From positions 186,001 to 250,000 of the forward strand of contig JAUIFH010000003.1 of assembly GCA_030429495.1 (NCBI GenBank): a stretch of 64,000 bases of DNA, in the 5' to 3' direction. The DNA is from Alphaproteobacteria bacterium. Lineage in GTDB: Bacteria > Pseudomonadota > Alphaproteobacteria > Rhodobacterales > Rhodobacteraceae. The notes beneath the pieces are model-generated. The model saw nothing but the letters and a program-made list of their open reading frames with translations, was not told the origin of the DNA and ran no database searches. The translations under genes and the position numbers were made by a program. This document shows, piece by piece, positions 8,335 to 17,759 of this stretch (its first letter is position 1; every line of letters starts with the position of its first letter).

Positions 8335-8981
8335 TGGTCCGCCGCCTTGCCGCCGAAGCCCTGGGCACGGCGTTCCTGCTGATCGCCGTCGTCGGCTCCG
8401 GCATCATGGCCGACACGCTGTCGGGCGGGAATGTCGGGGTGGCACTTCTGGCCAATTCGCTGGCCACCGGCTTCGCGCTCTATGTCCTGATCACGGTGTT
8501 CGGGCCGATCTCGGGCGCACATTTCAACCCCGCCGTCACGCTCGCCTTCACCATGCTCCGGCAGATCGCGCCCGGCGCCGCGCTCGCCTATGTGGCCGTT
8601 CAGATCGCCGCCGCCATTGCCGGCGTCTGGATTTCCCATGCGATGTTCGGTCTCGACATCCTTCAGACGTCCATGACACAGCGAACCGGCGGCGGTCTGT
8701 GGCTGGCCGAGGTCGTCGCGACCTTCGGCCTCCTGATGACCATTCTCGGCGGCCTCGCCCGCACACCGGCGCAGATACCGGCGATGGTCGGCGCCTATAT
8801 CGCCGGGGCCTACTGGTTCACCGCTTCGACGAGCTTCGCAAATCCTGCCGTCACAATTGCACGCGGGTTCACCGATACGTTCGCGGGGATCGCGCCGGCC
8901 CATATCCTCGCCTTCATCCTTGCCCAGATCCTCGCCGCCGTCGCCGCGGCGCTTTTGCTGCCGAAACTCTTTTCTGACTGA
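8331..8981 (+). CDS. Aquaglyceroporin (MIP family), probable arsenite channel AqpS-like
   Basis: This protein of 216 residues has the MIP fold: six membrane helices and two half-helix signatures, HFNPAVT (Asn66) and FANPAVT (Asn171). The first gene of the pair is an arsenate reductase, with an ATGA overlap. In Sinorhizobium meliloti, AqpS lets arsenite leave the cell after ArsC reduces arsenate, so a downhill arsenite efflux role is the best inference. A plain glycerol or water channel cannot be excluded. Confidence 0.85.
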   Translation: MMVRRLAAEALGTAFLLIAVVGSGIMADTLSGGNVGVALLANSLATGFALYVLITVFGPISGAHFNPAVTLAFTMLRQIAPGAALAYVAVQIAAAIAGVWISHAMFGLDILQTSMTQRTGGGLWLAEVVATFGLLMTILGGLARTPAQIPAMVGAYIAGAYWFTASTSFANPAVTIARGFTDTFAGIAPAHILAFILAQILAAVAAALLLPKLFSD

Positions 8982-9029
8982 GCGAACGGGTGCAGACTGG
9001 ATACCGAAGGCGTCCTAGGGAGCATCGGG

Positions 9030-9347
9030 ATGAAGTGGCAGCATGTTCAGGAAAACTGGCACGCGTTCTTTGACGCGATCCTCGACAAATGGCCCGAGGC
9101 CGAAGAAGACGACCTTGAGGAGATCGACGGTGACCAGCGTGCCTTCATCAGCTACATCGCCGGACTGACCGAACAGGACCCCGGCGACGCCCGCGACGAA
9201 ATCCGCGATTGGCTGGCCGGGGAACTGCCGTCGGATATCGTCATGGACCCAAGCCACGACGACCATTCCATCCGCCTTTCGGGAAAGTTCCTGCCCGATG
9301 GCGAGGACGAATTCGATGACGACGCGCGCTACGGGGATGACGGCTGA
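9030..9347 (+). CDS. Small acidic protein, CsbD-like N-terminal part
   Basis: The 105-residue protein is strongly acidic and has no signal peptide or membrane segment. Residues 1-65 (ENW..F...L..W near the start, then ..DD..EIDGD, and A-R-D-E-I-R-D-W at the end) resemble the CsbD/YjbJ stress protein fold in pattern and spacing, followed by an acidic tail of about 40 residues ending in DDDARYGDDG. Function is unknown. It is convergent with phoB, with 24 bases between the stops, and stands alone after the aquaporin gene. Confidence 0.7.
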   Translation: MKWQHVQENWHAFFDAILDKWPEAEEDDLEEIDGDQRAFISYIAGLTEQDPGDARDEIRDWLAGELPSDIVMDPSHDDHSIRLSGKFLPDGEDEFDDDARYGDDG

Positions 9348-9371
9348 AGAAGCGTTGGCAGTCCTGCGACC

Positions 9372-10055
9372 TCAGCCAAGCGCGTAGCCCGCGCCGCGGA
9401 CGGTTCGGATCGGATCCTCGCCACCCTTTGCGCAGAGCGCCTTGCGAAGCCGTCCGACATGGACATCGACCGTGCGCGTATCGACATAGATGTCGCGCCC
9501 CCAGACCCGGTCGAGAAGCTGTTCCCGGCTCCAGACCCGTCCCGGCTTTTCCATGAAGGTCGTGAGCAGGCGGAACTCGGTCGGCCCAAGCTTCACCGTC
9601 TCGCCCGAGCGGTGAACCCGGTGCGTCTCGGGATCGAGCGCGATGTCCTCGAATTCAAGACGCTCACCCACCGTCGATGGTCGCGTGCGGCGCAGCTGCG
9701 CCCGCACCCGCGCCATCAGTTCGACGACCGAGTAAGGCTTGACCATGTAGTCGTCGGCGCCGGTCTCAAGCCCGCGGACAAGGTCGACTTCCTCGGAACG
9801 CGCCGACAGCATGATGATCGGGACGGCCTTGGTCTCGGGCCGCGATTTCAGCCGGCGGCAGACCTCGATCCCCGACACGCTGGGCAGCATCCAATCAAGC
9901 ACGATCAGGTCGGGCCGGTCCTCGGCCACGAGCAACAGCGCTTCCTCGCCATTATCGGCCTGACTCACACGAAAGCCTTCGGCTTCCAGATTGTAGGTCA
10001 GCACTTCCCGCTGGGCCGGTTCGTCTTCGACCACCAGAACGGAGGGCGTCTGCAT
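9372..10055 (-). CDS. phoB: Phosphate regulon response regulator PhoB
   Basis: The 227-residue protein is an OmpR-family response regulator with a receiver domain (residues 1-120, phospho-acceptor Asp54 in VLDWMLP, conserved Lys in MVKPYS) and a C-terminal winged helix (FRLLTTFMEKPGRVWSREQLLDRVWG). Phosphorylated by PhoR under phosphate limitation, it binds Pho boxes such as the one at 15576-15608. It is the last gene of the phoR-pst-phoU-phoB run, with its start directly abutting the phoU stop. Confidence 0.97.
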   Translation of the reverse strand: MQTPSVLVVEDEPAQREVLTYNLEAEGFRVSQADNGEEALLLVAEDRPDLIVLDWMLPSVSGIEVCRRLKSRPETKAVPIIMLSARSEEVDLVRGLETGADDYMVKPYSVVELMARVRAQLRRTRPSTVGERLEFEDIALDPETHRVHRSGETVKLGPTEFRLLTTFMEKPGRVWSREQLLDRVWGRDIYVDTRTVDVHVGRLRKALCAKGGEDPIRTVRGAGYALG

Positions 10056-10769
10056 TTACTTCCCCTCGACACCGATCGTGGTCACGCTTTCGGCCTTCGG
10101 CCGCCCCTCGTCCGGCATCTGGCCGGTTACGAGGTAGATGACCTGCTCGGCGATGGTCGTGGCATGATCGCCCATCCGCTCGATGTTCTTCGCGATGAAA
10201 TGAAGGTGCATCGCCGGCGTGATCTTGCGCGGGTCCTCCATCATATGGGTAAGGAATTCGCGGAACAGGGCGTTGTACATCTGATCGACCTCGCGGTCAC
10301 GCTCGCGCACATCGGCGGCAAGCGCCACGTCGCGGCCGTTATAGGCGTCGAGCGCGTCCGACAGCATCTGCACAACCGCCTTCGACATCCGCCGCAGCGC
10401 ACCGCCGGCGCCCTGGATGTCGGGAAGCTGGTTCAGGATCGTGGTCCGCTTGGCCATGTTCTTGGCGAAGTCGCCAACCCGCTCCAGACTGTTCGCGATC
10501 TTGAGAACGCTGAGCGCCATCCGAAGGTCCGAGGCGGTGGGTGAGCGCAGCGCGATCAGCCGCGCGGTTTCCTCGTTGATCTTCTCTTCCAGCTCGTCGA
10601 TGGCGCGGTCGTTCCGGCGGACCTTTTCGGCAAGATCTTCGTCCCGGGTCTCCAGCGCCTGCGCGGCTTCGAGGATGGCACTTTCCACCATCCCGCCCAT
10701 CTTCATCACAAGGGCCTGGACGGTTTCGAGATCGCGGTCGAAGGCGCTCAGGATATGCTGCTCGTTCAT
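10056..10769 (-). CDS. phoU: Phosphate signalling protein PhoU
   Basis: This protein of 237 residues has two repeated three-helix PhoU domains. Metal-cluster motifs are visible as the E-x-x-x-D-type segments ERVGDFAKNMAKR and ERMGDHATTIAEQ, one per repeat. PhoU links Pst transport to PhoR and keeps the kinase in check when phosphate is plentiful. The ATG at 10769 (MNEQHILSAFD) is the natural start; an upstream extension of the frame reads through the pstB gene and is not real. It lies 13 bases after pstB. Confidence 0.97.
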   Translation of the reverse strand: MNEQHILSAFDRDLETVQALVMKMGGMVESAILEAAQALETRDEDLAEKVRRNDRAIDELEEKINEETARLIALRSPTASDLRMALSVLKIANSLERVGDFAKNMAKRTTILNQLPDIQGAGGALRRMSKAVVQMLSDALDAYNGRDVALAADVRERDREVDQMYNALFREFLTHMMEDPRKITPAMHLHFIAKNIERMGDHATTIAEQVIYLVTGQMPDEGRPKAESVTTIGVEGK

Positions 10770-10782
10770 TGGTCTTGCCCCC

Positions 10783-11598
10783 TCAGCCGATCCGGCCGGT
10801 GATGTAGCTTTCCGTCCGCGGATCGCTCGGATTCGTGAAGATTTGCCCGGTTTCGCCGAATTCGACGAGGTTCCCAAGATGGAAGAACGCGGTGCGCTGA
10901 CTGACACGCGCGGCCTGCTGCATCGAGTGGGTCACGATGATGACCGCGAAGCGGCTGCGCAGTTCGTCGATCAACTCCTCGACCTGGGCGGTCGCGATCG
11001 GGTCGAGTGCCGAACACGGCTCGTCCATCAGCAGGACCTCGGGCGAGGTGGCGACGGCGCGTGCGATGCACAGGCGCTGCTGCTGCCCCCCCGAAAGCCC
11101 GGTGCCCGGCGCCTGCAGACGGTCCTTCACCTCGTTCCAGAGCGCGGCGCGGCGAAGCGACTTCTCCACGACCTCGTCAAGCTCCGCCTTGGAGCGGGTC
11201 AGGCCGTGGATTCGCGGGCCGTAGGCGACGTTGTCGTAGATCGACTTCGGGAACGGGTTCGGCTTCTGGAACACCATGCCGACCTTGGCGCGCAGTTGCA
11301 CCGGGTCTACGCGCTTGTCGTAGATGTCATCGCCATCAAGCTTGATGTTGCCCTCGACCCGGCACACGTCGATCGTGTCGTTCATCCGGTTGAGGCACCG
11401 CAGGAAGGTGGACTTGCCGCATCCCGACGGCCCGATGAAGGCGGTGACCGTCTGGTCGGCGATGTCGACATCGACGTCCTTGATCGCGTGGGTGTCGCCG
11501 TAATAGACCTGCACACCCCGTGCGGAGATCTTGGTATCGTTAGCCTCGACGGATTTCTCGGTCAGTCTCATGTCGTTCATTGTGTCAGTCTCCGCCAT
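10783..11598 (-). CDS. pstB: Phosphate ABC transporter ATP-binding protein PstB
   Basis: The 271-residue ATPase carries Walker A GPSGCGKS (residues 56-63), a Q-loop, the ABC signature LSGGQQQRL and Walker B VLLMDEP. The N-terminal [11 protein letters not shown] lead is slightly longer than the E. coli protein. The start at 11598 lies two bases past the pstA stop; an ATG at 11580 or 11571 is also possible. It energises PstA-PstC in high-affinity phosphate uptake. Confidence 0.97.
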   Translation of the reverse strand: MAETDTMNDMRLTEKSVEANDTKISARGVQVYYGDTHAIKDVDVDIADQTVTAFIGPSGCGKSTFLRCLNRMNDTIDVCRVEGNIKLDGDDIYDKRVDPVQLRAKVGMVFQKPNPFPKSIYDNVAYGPRIHGLTRSKAELDEVVEKSLRRAALWNEVKDRLQAPGTGLSGGQQQRLCIARAVATSPEVLLMDEPCSALDPIATAQVEELIDELRSRFAVIIVTHSMQQAARVSQRTAFFHLGNLVEFGETGQIFTNPSDPRTESYITGRIG

Positions 11599-11600
11599 TT

Positions 11601-12944
11601 TTACCAACGCCGTTCGAATTTGCGCCGCAGGAAGATCGCGATCGCGTTCATGGCGAGAAGGAAGATGAGAAGGACGATGATCGCGCCCGATGCCCGCTCA
11701 ACAAAGGCCGGGTCGGCGCGCTGCGTCCAGTTGTAGACCTGAACCGGCAGCGCGGCGGCCGGGTCGAAGAAGCCTTCCGGCGGCGCGGCCGGGAAGTCGC
11801 GGACAAAGGCCACCATGCCGATCAGCAGGAGCGGCGCGGTTTCCCCGAGCGCCTGGGCAAGACCGATGATCGTGCCGGTCAGGATGCCCGGCATCGCAAG
11901 CGGCAGCACGTGGTGCATGATCGACTGCATCTTAGATGCGCCGACGCCAAGTGCTGCATCGCGGATCGACGGCGGGACCGCCTTCAGCGCGGCACGGGTC
12001 GAGATAATGATCGTTGGCAGCGTCATCAGCGTTAGCACGAGGCCGCCGACGATCGGCGCCGATTGCGGCAGCCCGGCGACGTTGATGAAAATCGCGAGGC
12101 CGAGGATACCGAAGACGATCGACGGCACCGCCGCGAGGTTCGCGATATTCACTTCGATCAGGTCGGTGAAGCGGTTCTTCGGCGCGAATTCCTCAAGATA
12201 GATCGAAGCCGCGACCCCGATCGGAAGCGCCAGGAACAGGACCACGATCATCATGTAGGCCGAGCCGATGATGGCAATACCAAGGCCGGCCGCCTCCGGC
12301 CGGAGTTCGGATGCGTCCGCCCCGGTGATGAAGCCCCAGTTGAAGGATTTCACCAGCAGGCCCTCGGCGCGCATCGCATCGGCAAGCAGAAGCTGGTTGG
12401 GCGAAACGTTGCTGTCGCGCTCCGCGCTTTCCATGGTGACGCGACCCTTCAGGTATCCGTCGATCCGGCCGTTTGCGAGAACCTTGACCGGCACCGTTTG
12501 CCCGACGAGGTCGGGATTGGCGAGAACCTTGTTGCGCACAAGTGCTGCGGCCTCCTTGGAGATCATGTCGGACACGTCCTTGTCCGTCAGCCCCTCGACA
12601 GTGATGCCGTGCTCTTCGATGGCGCTTTGTAGCGACTTCTCGATCAGCTTTCCGTAGCCGATCGTCGTCACTTTCTTCATGACCTCCACGTCGCGCACGC
12701 CGGACTTGTCGAGCGTCTTCTCGTCAAGAGTGACCTCGAGGAAGAGGAAGGTCTGCCGGAACGAACTCAGACCGTTGGACAGGACCGAGGTCAGCAGCAG
12801 GATGAGCGCGGCGATGCCGATGGCGATGGCGATCTGGCCATAGAGGCGGAACCGCGCCTCTGCCGCGTTGCGCCGGCGCGTGCGGGCGTCGGTCGTGGTG
12901 AGCGCGCCGTGTGCCGGGTTCTGGTTGGCGGTCGCGTCGGTCAT
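11601..12944 (-). CDS. pstA: Phosphate ABC transporter permease PstA (extended N-terminal form)
   Basis: The 447-residue protein is about 150 residues longer than E. coli PstA. The C-terminal half is the canonical permease with the EAA-type loop ([23 protein letters not shown]). The extra N-terminal part has one membrane segment near residues 35-57 and then a soluble, presumably periplasmic domain, as in the alphaproteobacterial PstA proteins with a DUF3333 domain. ATG 12944 overlaps the pstC stop (ATGA). The role of the added periplasmic domain is not established. Confidence 0.95.
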   Translation of the reverse strand: MTDATANQNPAHGALTTTDARTRRRNAAEARFRLYGQIAIAIGIAALILLLTSVLSNGLSSFRQTFLFLEVTLDEKTLDKSGVRDVEVMKKVTTIGYGKLIEKSLQSAIEEHGITVEGLTDKDVSDMISKEAAALVRNKVLANPDLVGQTVPVKVLANGRIDGYLKGRVTMESAERDSNVSPNQLLLADAMRAEGLLVKSFNWGFITGADASELRPEAAGLGIAIIGSAYMMIVVLFLALPIGVAASIYLEEFAPKNRFTDLIEVNIANLAAVPSIVFGILGLAIFINVAGLPQSAPIVGGLVLTLMTLPTIIISTRAALKAVPPSIRDAALGVGASKMQSIMHHVLPLAMPGILTGTIIGLAQALGETAPLLLIGMVAFVRDFPAAPPEGFFDPAAALPVQVYNWTQRADPAFVERASGAIIVLLIFLLAMNAIAIFLRRKFERRW

Positions 12945-14401
12945 TCGTATTGCTCCCGGTATTTGCGCACCACATAAAGCGCCACGATGTTCAGGCCGAG
13001 CGTGAAGACGAACAGGCACATGCCAAGCGCGAAAGCCACCAGTGTCTCCGGAGAGGCAAATTCCGTGTCGCCGGTCAGCTGGCTGACGATCTTCACCGTG
13101 ATCGTCGTCATCGCCTCGAACGGGTTGATGTCGAGCTTGGCCGCGGCGCCCGCCCCCATGACGACGATCATCGTCTCGCCGATGGCGCGGCTCGCGGCCA
13201 GGAGGATGGCGCCGACGATACCCGGCAACGCCGCCGGGAGGATCACCTGCCGGACCGTCTCGGACTGCGTCGCGCCAAGGCCATAGGACCCGTCGCGCAG
13301 GCTTTGCGGCACCGCGTTGATGATGTCGTCGCTGAGCGAAGAGACGAAGGGGATCAGCATGATCCCCATGACCAGCCCCGCCGTCATGACTGACGAGGAG
13401 GACGAACCGAGCCCCATCGGCTGAGCGAAGTAGTCACGCAGGAACGGCCCCACCGTCACCAGTGCGAAGAGGCCGTAAACGATCGTCGGGATGCCCGCCA
13501 GGATCTCGATCGCCGGCTTCGCCAGCGAGCGCAACCGCTTGGACGCGTATTCGGAGAGGTAAATCGCGCTCATAAGGCCAACCGGCACCGCGAAGAGAAG
13601 CGCCACGAACGAGACATAGAGCGTGCCCCACAGCAGCGGCCAGATGCCGAGGTCGGAACCGCCGCGGAACTGCGGGTTCCAGGTCAGGCTGAGGAAGAAG
13701 TCCTTGGCCGGATAGAGCTGGAAGAAATGGACGGATTCGACGAGAAGCGAGGCGACGATGCCGAAGGTCGTGAGGATCGCCACCAGCGACGACGCGATGA
13801 AGAGCGTCAGGACGAACCCTTCGGAGACATTGCGTGCCCGGTATTCGGGGGTGATGCGCCGCAGCGACAGCGCGAACCCTGCAAGCGCGACAGCGATTAC
13901 CGCGATCGTCATTGCGGTTCCGAACCGGGTGTCGAGACGGCGGTATTCCTTGGCGGCCTGAAAGACGTTCGGGCTGATCTCGCTGCCGACGGCAACGCCG
14001 ACCTCGGCCAGACGCGAGCGGACGTTGGTCAAATCGGCGCGCATCGCGGCCAAATCACTCTCGTTCAGCGCGCCCTGGGCGACGACAAGGTCAAGCCCGT
14101 CGGCAACGCGACGCACATCGCTCATCACGAGTTCGGCAGAGCCGCCTTCGGGAATGTCGCCCGGCTGGATCATCCCCGCGACGCGGTTCTCGATCAGCAT
14201 CGGTTGCAGGAGAAGCCAGAGGCCGAGAAGCAGCAGGGCCGGGACCGCCGAAAACAGCATGACCGACTGGCCGTGATACCCCGTGAGCGAGTGCAGCCGG
14301 CGCGTATCTCCGCCCGAAGCGTTCCGCGCACGCTGGCGACCGAGCACATAGCCGGCCGCGGCAATGGCGACGATAATCAGAAGCAGGACACCAAATGTCA
14401 T
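12941..14401 (-). CDS. pstC: Phosphate ABC transporter permease PstC (extended form)
   Basis: At 486 residues this permease is longer than the usual 310-320. An N-terminal region of about 190 residues has membrane segments near 1-17 and 48-68, a soluble part, then another segment near 161-180, before the permease core begins. The core contains the EAA-type motif (AVPQSLRDGSYGLGATQSET). It pairs with PstA to form the phosphate channel. A hairpin with a T-run separates it from pstS, which probably makes its expression lower than that of the binding protein. Confidence 0.95.
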   Translation of the reverse strand: MTFGVLLLIIVAIAAAGYVLGRQRARNASGGDTRRLHSLTGYHGQSVMLFSAVPALLLLGLWLLLQPMLIENRVAGMIQPGDIPEGGSAELVMSDVRRVADGLDLVVAQGALNESDLAAMRADLTNVRSRLAEVGVAVGSEISPNVFQAAKEYRRLDTRFGTAMTIAVIAVALAGFALSLRRITPEYRARNVSEGFVLTLFIASSLVAILTTFGIVASLLVESVHFFQLYPAKDFFLSLTWNPQFRGGSDLGIWPLLWGTLYVSFVALLFAVPVGLMSAIYLSEYASKRLRSLAKPAIEILAGIPTIVYGLFALVTVGPFLRDYFAQPMGLGSSSSSVMTAGLVMGIMLIPFVSSLSDDIINAVPQSLRDGSYGLGATQSETVRQVILPAALPGIVGAILLAASRAIGETMIVVMGAGAAAKLDINPFEAMTTITVKIVSQLTGDTEFASPETLVAFALGMCLFVFTLGLNIVALYVVRKYREQYE

Positions 14402-14420
14402 GACTGGTTCCGGAATTTGG

Positions 14421-14447
14421 AAAAGGGCGGCGCCGATGGCGCCGCCC
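14421..14447 (-). terminator. Attenuator hairpin between pstS and pstC
   Basis: A perfect ten-base-pair GC-rich stem (14447-14438 with 14434-14425, three-base loop) is followed on the minus strand by four T residues. In the middle of an operon, such a structure is expected to terminate part of the transcripts or protect the pstS message, raising PstS relative to the membrane components. Confidence 0.75.
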
Positions 14448-14462
14448 GGAAGGGAGTCAGGA

Positions 14463-15500
14463 TCAGTTCAGCGGGGCCATCGGCGTGCCGGAGGCAACCA
14501 TTTCCTGCGTCTTCGCCAGTTCCGGATCCGACACGAGGCCGTAGGCCGCGAGCGGGCCGTCCGGGCCAGCCATGTCGTCGGAGACGAAGAAGTCGATGTA
14601 CTCCTGCAGCCCCGGGATCACGCCGAGATGCGCCTTCTTGACGTAGAAGAACAGCGGGCGGGAAACCGGGTAGTCGCCGGCGGCGATCGACTCGGTCGTC
14701 GGGACGACGCCGTTCATCGTGGCGACGCGCAGCTTGTCGGTGTTGTTCTGGTAGAACGACAGGCCGAAGACGCCGATGGCGTTCTTGTTCGCGTCGATGC
14801 GCGCAAGCGTCTCGGTGTAGTCGCCGTCGATGTCGACCGACACGCCGTCCGTGCGCAGCGCCATGCACTTCTCTTCGGCCACGTCCTCATCGCCGCCAGC
14901 GGCGGTCTTGAACGCTTCGAACGCACCGGTTTCCTCACAGCCGGCGAGGATGACCTTCTCGTCGAACACTTCGCGGGTGCCGTGCTTGGTGCCCGGGATG
15001 AAGGCGAGGATGTCCTGCGCGGGCAGGTCGCCGTTCACGTCGGACCAGGTCTTGTTCGGGTTGGCGACGATGGCGCCGTCCTTGACAACTTCAGCGGCCA
15101 GCGCGCTGAACCAGTCGGCCGGGCTGTAGGCGAATTCCGGGCCGTTGATGTCCGAGGCGAAGACGATCCCGTCGTAGCCGATGCGGACTTCCATGATCTC
15201 CGCGACGCCGTTCGAGGAACAGAGGTCGATGTCGGACTGCTTGATGCGCGAGGAGGAGTTGGCAATGTCGATGGTGTTCTCGCCAACGCCTTCACAGAGC
15301 TTCTTGCGGCCGGCACCCGAGCCGCCGCCTTCCACAACCGGGGTCGGGAAATCGAAGTTTTCGCCGAACGCTTCGGCCACGATCGTGGCATAGGGCAGAA
15401 CGGTGGACGAGCCGGCGATCTGGATCTGGTCACGGGCATCGGCGGCGGAGGCGGCAGCGGCCATCGCCAGAGCGGACGCGGCGAGCTTCACGGTGTTCAT
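14463..15500 (-). CDS. pstS: Periplasmic phosphate-binding protein PstS
   Basis: The 345-residue precursor has a signal peptide (residues 1-22, ending ASAADA). The mature protein starts with the phosphate-binding strand IAGSSTVLPYA, and EGGGSGAGRK and SSRIKQSDIDLC follow as further ligand loops. The ATG at 15500 is preceded by AGGAG; the in-frame ATG at 15515 would spoil the signal peptide. A Pho box upstream indicates direct PhoB control. This is the largest member of the family type found in alphaproteobacteria, with an added insertion rich in acidic residues. Confidence 0.95.
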   Translation of the reverse strand: MNTVKLAASALAMAAAASAADARDQIQIAGSSTVLPYATIVAEAFGENFDFPTPVVEGGGSGAGRKKLCEGVGENTIDIANSSSRIKQSDIDLCSSNGVAEIMEVRIGYDGIVFASDINGPEFAYSPADWFSALAAEVVKDGAIVANPNKTWSDVNGDLPAQDILAFIPGTKHGTREVFDEKVILAGCEETGAFEAFKTAAGGDEDVAEEKCMALRTDGVSVDIDGDYTETLARIDANKNAIGVFGLSFYQNNTDKLRVATMNGVVPTTESIAAGDYPVSRPLFFYVKKAHLGVIPGLQEYIDFFVSDDMAGPDGPLAAYGLVSDPELAKTQEMVASGTPMAPLN

Positions 15501-15575
15501 TGCATACTCCTGCAATTACAGTTTGTGACCACCATTCAGGTGATCGTGCCGTCGCTCTAGGCCCCGGCAGCTATG

Positions 15576-15608
15576 CTTTTGTGACAGCCACGTAACGGTT
15601 TTATGACA
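15576..15608 (-). promoter_or_regulatory. Pho box (three 11-base units) upstream of pstS
   Basis: On the minus strand, three consecutive 11-base units run from 15608 to 15576: TGTCATAAAAC, CGTTACGTGGC and TGTCACAAAAG. Units one and three match the PhoB repeat (CTGTCAT followed by an A-rich spacer) very well, and the middle unit is degenerate. The array lies about 75 bases upstream of the pstS start, downstream of phoR on the same strand. Confidence 0.88.
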
Positions 15609-15636
15609 TCGTCCGAGATACCCCGGTTCCGTGGCG

Positions 15637-16677
15637 TCAGCTCATCGGCAGGATGACGATGAATCTGCTGCCTTTTCCCGGCTCGCTCTCGATCCGCAAG
15701 CGGCCCCGGTGGCGGTTCACGATGTGCTTTACAATCGCAAGCCCCAGCCCCGTCCCGCCCTTTTCGCGGCTGCGATGCGCATCGACGCGGTAAAAGCGTT
15801 CGGTCAGCCGCGGCAGGTGAAGCGGATCGATTCCCTCGCCCCGGTCGATCACCTCGACCTGCACGGCCGGCCCTTTCAGGACCGGCTCGCGCGCGATTTC
15901 GGTGACGCGTAGAATCACCTCCTTGCCCGACGCGCCGTATTTCAGGGCGTTCTCGACGAGGTTGTGGAAAACCTGCATGAGCTGGTCGGCATCCGCCATC
16001 ACCATCACCGGCGCCGTTCCGGCCTCCAGCCGAAGTGTCACGCCGGCGGCGCGCGCGGTATCCTCGTGTGTCGCCAGCGCAGAGCGCAATATCCGAGTGA
16101 TCTCCACCTCGACCGCCGGTTTGCGCCGTTCTTCCGACTCGACGCGGCTCAGCGACAGGAGGTCGTTGACCAGCCGGATCATCCGGCCGGCCTCGCGCTC
16201 CATGATCGTCAGGAAGCGGTTGCGTGCGGCGGCATCGTCGCGTGCGGCCCCGCGCAGTGTTTCGATGAACCCCACTAATGCCGTGAGCGGCGTGCGCAGT
16301 TCGTGGCTGACATTCGCCACGAAGTCGCGCCGCATTGCGACCGCCTGTTCCAAGGGGGTCAGATCCTCGAACGCGACCAGTGCGCCGGGCTGTGGGCTTG
16401 ACGGAATCGGCGTGAACGTGACGGCAAGGACCGTCTCTCCCGCCCCCGACGAACGGGATATCCGAACCGGACCAAGCGCTGTCCCCGCCAGCGCGGTGTC
16501 CACACCGGCCAGAAAGTCCGGGTGGCGCAGTACCGCGCTGCAACTCCGCCCAACGGGTCCGACTCCGAAAAGTGTCGCCGCAGCCGTATTCGCGGAATGA
16601 ACCCGCTGGTCCGGCCCGACGAGCAGCAACGCCATCGGAACTGCCTCCAGTATGTCGTTCACATCGCCGACCTGCAT
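15637..16677 (-). CDS. phoR: Phosphate regulon sensor kinase PhoR (soluble form)
   Basis: The 346-residue kinase has an N-terminal PAS-like region (about 7-105), a HisKA domain with phospho-acceptor His125 in VSHELRTP, and a HATPase domain with N-box FHNLVENALKYG and G-boxes DRGEGI and GGTGLGLAIV. No membrane segment is seen, unlike E. coli PhoR. Input probably comes through the PAS domain and PhoU-Pst contacts. ATG 16677 has GGAGGG upstream and is preferred to a TTG at 16743. It is the first gene of the pho cluster, with its own promoter before the Pho box of pstS. Confidence 0.92.
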   Translation of the reverse strand: MQVGDVNDILEAVPMALLLVGPDQRVHSANTAAATLFGVGPVGRSCSAVLRHPDFLAGVDTALAGTALGPVRISRSSGAGETVLAVTFTPIPSSPQPGALVAFEDLTPLEQAVAMRRDFVANVSHELRTPLTALVGFIETLRGAARDDAAARNRFLTIMEREAGRMIRLVNDLLSLSRVESEERRKPAVEVEITRILRSALATHEDTARAAGVTLRLEAGTAPVMVMADADQLMQVFHNLVENALKYGASGKEVILRVTEIAREPVLKGPAVQVEVIDRGEGIDPLHLPRLTERFYRVDAHRSREKGGTGLGLAIVKHIVNRHRGRLRIESEPGKGSRFIVILPMS

Positions 16678-16875
16678 CGCATCCCTCCGCCAGACGCCCC
16701 GATAAGACAGCAGCCGCCACGCCGGCGCAATTCGCGGGCGCAATGCGGCGCGCTCGCTTCACTCTTCCGGGTGGCGGGAGTAGGATTAGAATCGGAAATG
16801 CGGAACTGCCACCATTTCCGTCAGGAAACGAATACGATCTTGGCGGTGGCGGCAGGATCTGAAAGACGGTCTGGC

Positions 16876-17244
16876 ATGTCGCGGACACCCGGCGATGCAA
16901 CGGCGCCCGATTCGCCGCGCCTTCTGGCGGTCGACCTCTCGCCCGCGATCAGAAGCCGACTCGAACAGCGCACGGGTCTGGACGTCGAGTCCGTCACCTT
17001 CTCTCGTCTGAACGTCGCGGTTTTGGCAAGGGTGAGGCCGGATGCCGTCATCGCGCCGCTGATAACGGAAGGTCACGACATCCTCGACCTGTGCCGCCGC
17101 CTCACGGCCTTCGGTTTCGGCGGTCAGGTCTATGTCATGGCAGACCCCCTGCCCGACGCCGAAGCCGTGCTGCGCGAAATTCGCGCCGAGTGCGACCTGC
17201 TTTCGGTCGACTTCCTCGCGCCCGGGGATCTCGCCGGGTCCTAG
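16876..17244 (+). CDS. Hypothetical protein, receiver-like fold possible (122 aa)
   Basis: I do not recognise this family. The protein has no signal peptide or membrane segment. It alternates short hydrophobic strands (LLAVDLS, VLARVRPDAVIAPL, GQVYVMA, LLSVDFL) with helices, including ILDLCRRLTAFGF, so the pattern recalls a degenerate response-regulator receiver or similar Rossmann-type fold. The usual acidic pocket and Lys are not obvious. It is divergent from phoR (198-base gap) and its stop overlaps the convergent carbonic anhydrase-like gene by four bases. Upstream plus-strand extension of the frame is a shadow of phoR. Confidence 0.65.
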   Translation: MSRTPGDATAPDSPRLLAVDLSPAIRSRLEQRTGLDVESVTFSRLNVAVLARVRPDAVIAPLITEGHDILDLCRRLTAFGFGGQVYVMADPLPDAEAVLREIRAECDLLSVDFLAPGDLAGS

Positions 17245-17759
17245 GCGGGGCGAAGGCCCGCCCGGAACCGCGCCGCATTGGCGCGGTAGTGCGCGGCCGA
17301 GGCAAGCAACCTGTCGCGCGCTGCCGCGTCAAGCTCGCGCACCACCTTGCCCGGCGCACCCATGACGAGGCTTCCGTCCGGGATTTCCTTGCCTTCGGTG
17401 ACAAGCGCACCGGCCCCGATCAGGCAACCCCGGCCGATCCGCGCCCCATTCAACACCGTCGCGCCCATTCCGATCAACGAGCCTTCGCCGATCGTGCAGC
17501 CATGCAGCATCGCCTTGTGACCGATCGTGCAATCCGCCCCGATCGTCAGCGGAAACCCCATATCGGTATGCAGAACACAGTTTTCCTGAATGTTCGTGCC
17601 GCGACCGACACGGATTTCCTCGTTATCGCCGCGCAGCGTCGAGCCAAACCAGATATTCGCGCCGTCCTCCAGCACGATGCGGCCGATGATGTTGGCGTCC
17701 GGGGCCACCCAGACATCGGCGCCGATCTGCGGGGCGATGCCGTCAAGCTGATAGATCAT
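17241..17759 (-). CDS. Gamma-carbonic anhydrase-like hexapeptide repeat protein
   Basis: The 172-residue protein is a left-handed beta helix built from hexapeptide repeats ([17 protein letters not shown], then many I/V-G-x-G turns up to residue 140), with a C-terminal helix. Putative metal ligands are H64 in NCVLHTD and H81 and H86 in IGHKAMLH, matching the three-His site of gamma-carbonic anhydrases. Members of this YrdA/PaaY group may have carbonic anhydrase activity or bind other metabolites. Its start overlaps the gmk stop (ATGA). Confidence 0.88.
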   Translation of the reverse strand: MIYQLDGIAPQIGADVWVAPDANIIGRIVLEDGANIWFGSTLRGDNEEIRVGRGTNIQENCVLHTDMGFPLTIGADCTIGHKAMLHGCTIGEGSLIGMGATVLNGARIGRGCLIGAGALVTEGKEIPDGSLVMGAPGKVVRELDAAARDRLLASAAHYRANAARFRAGLRPA

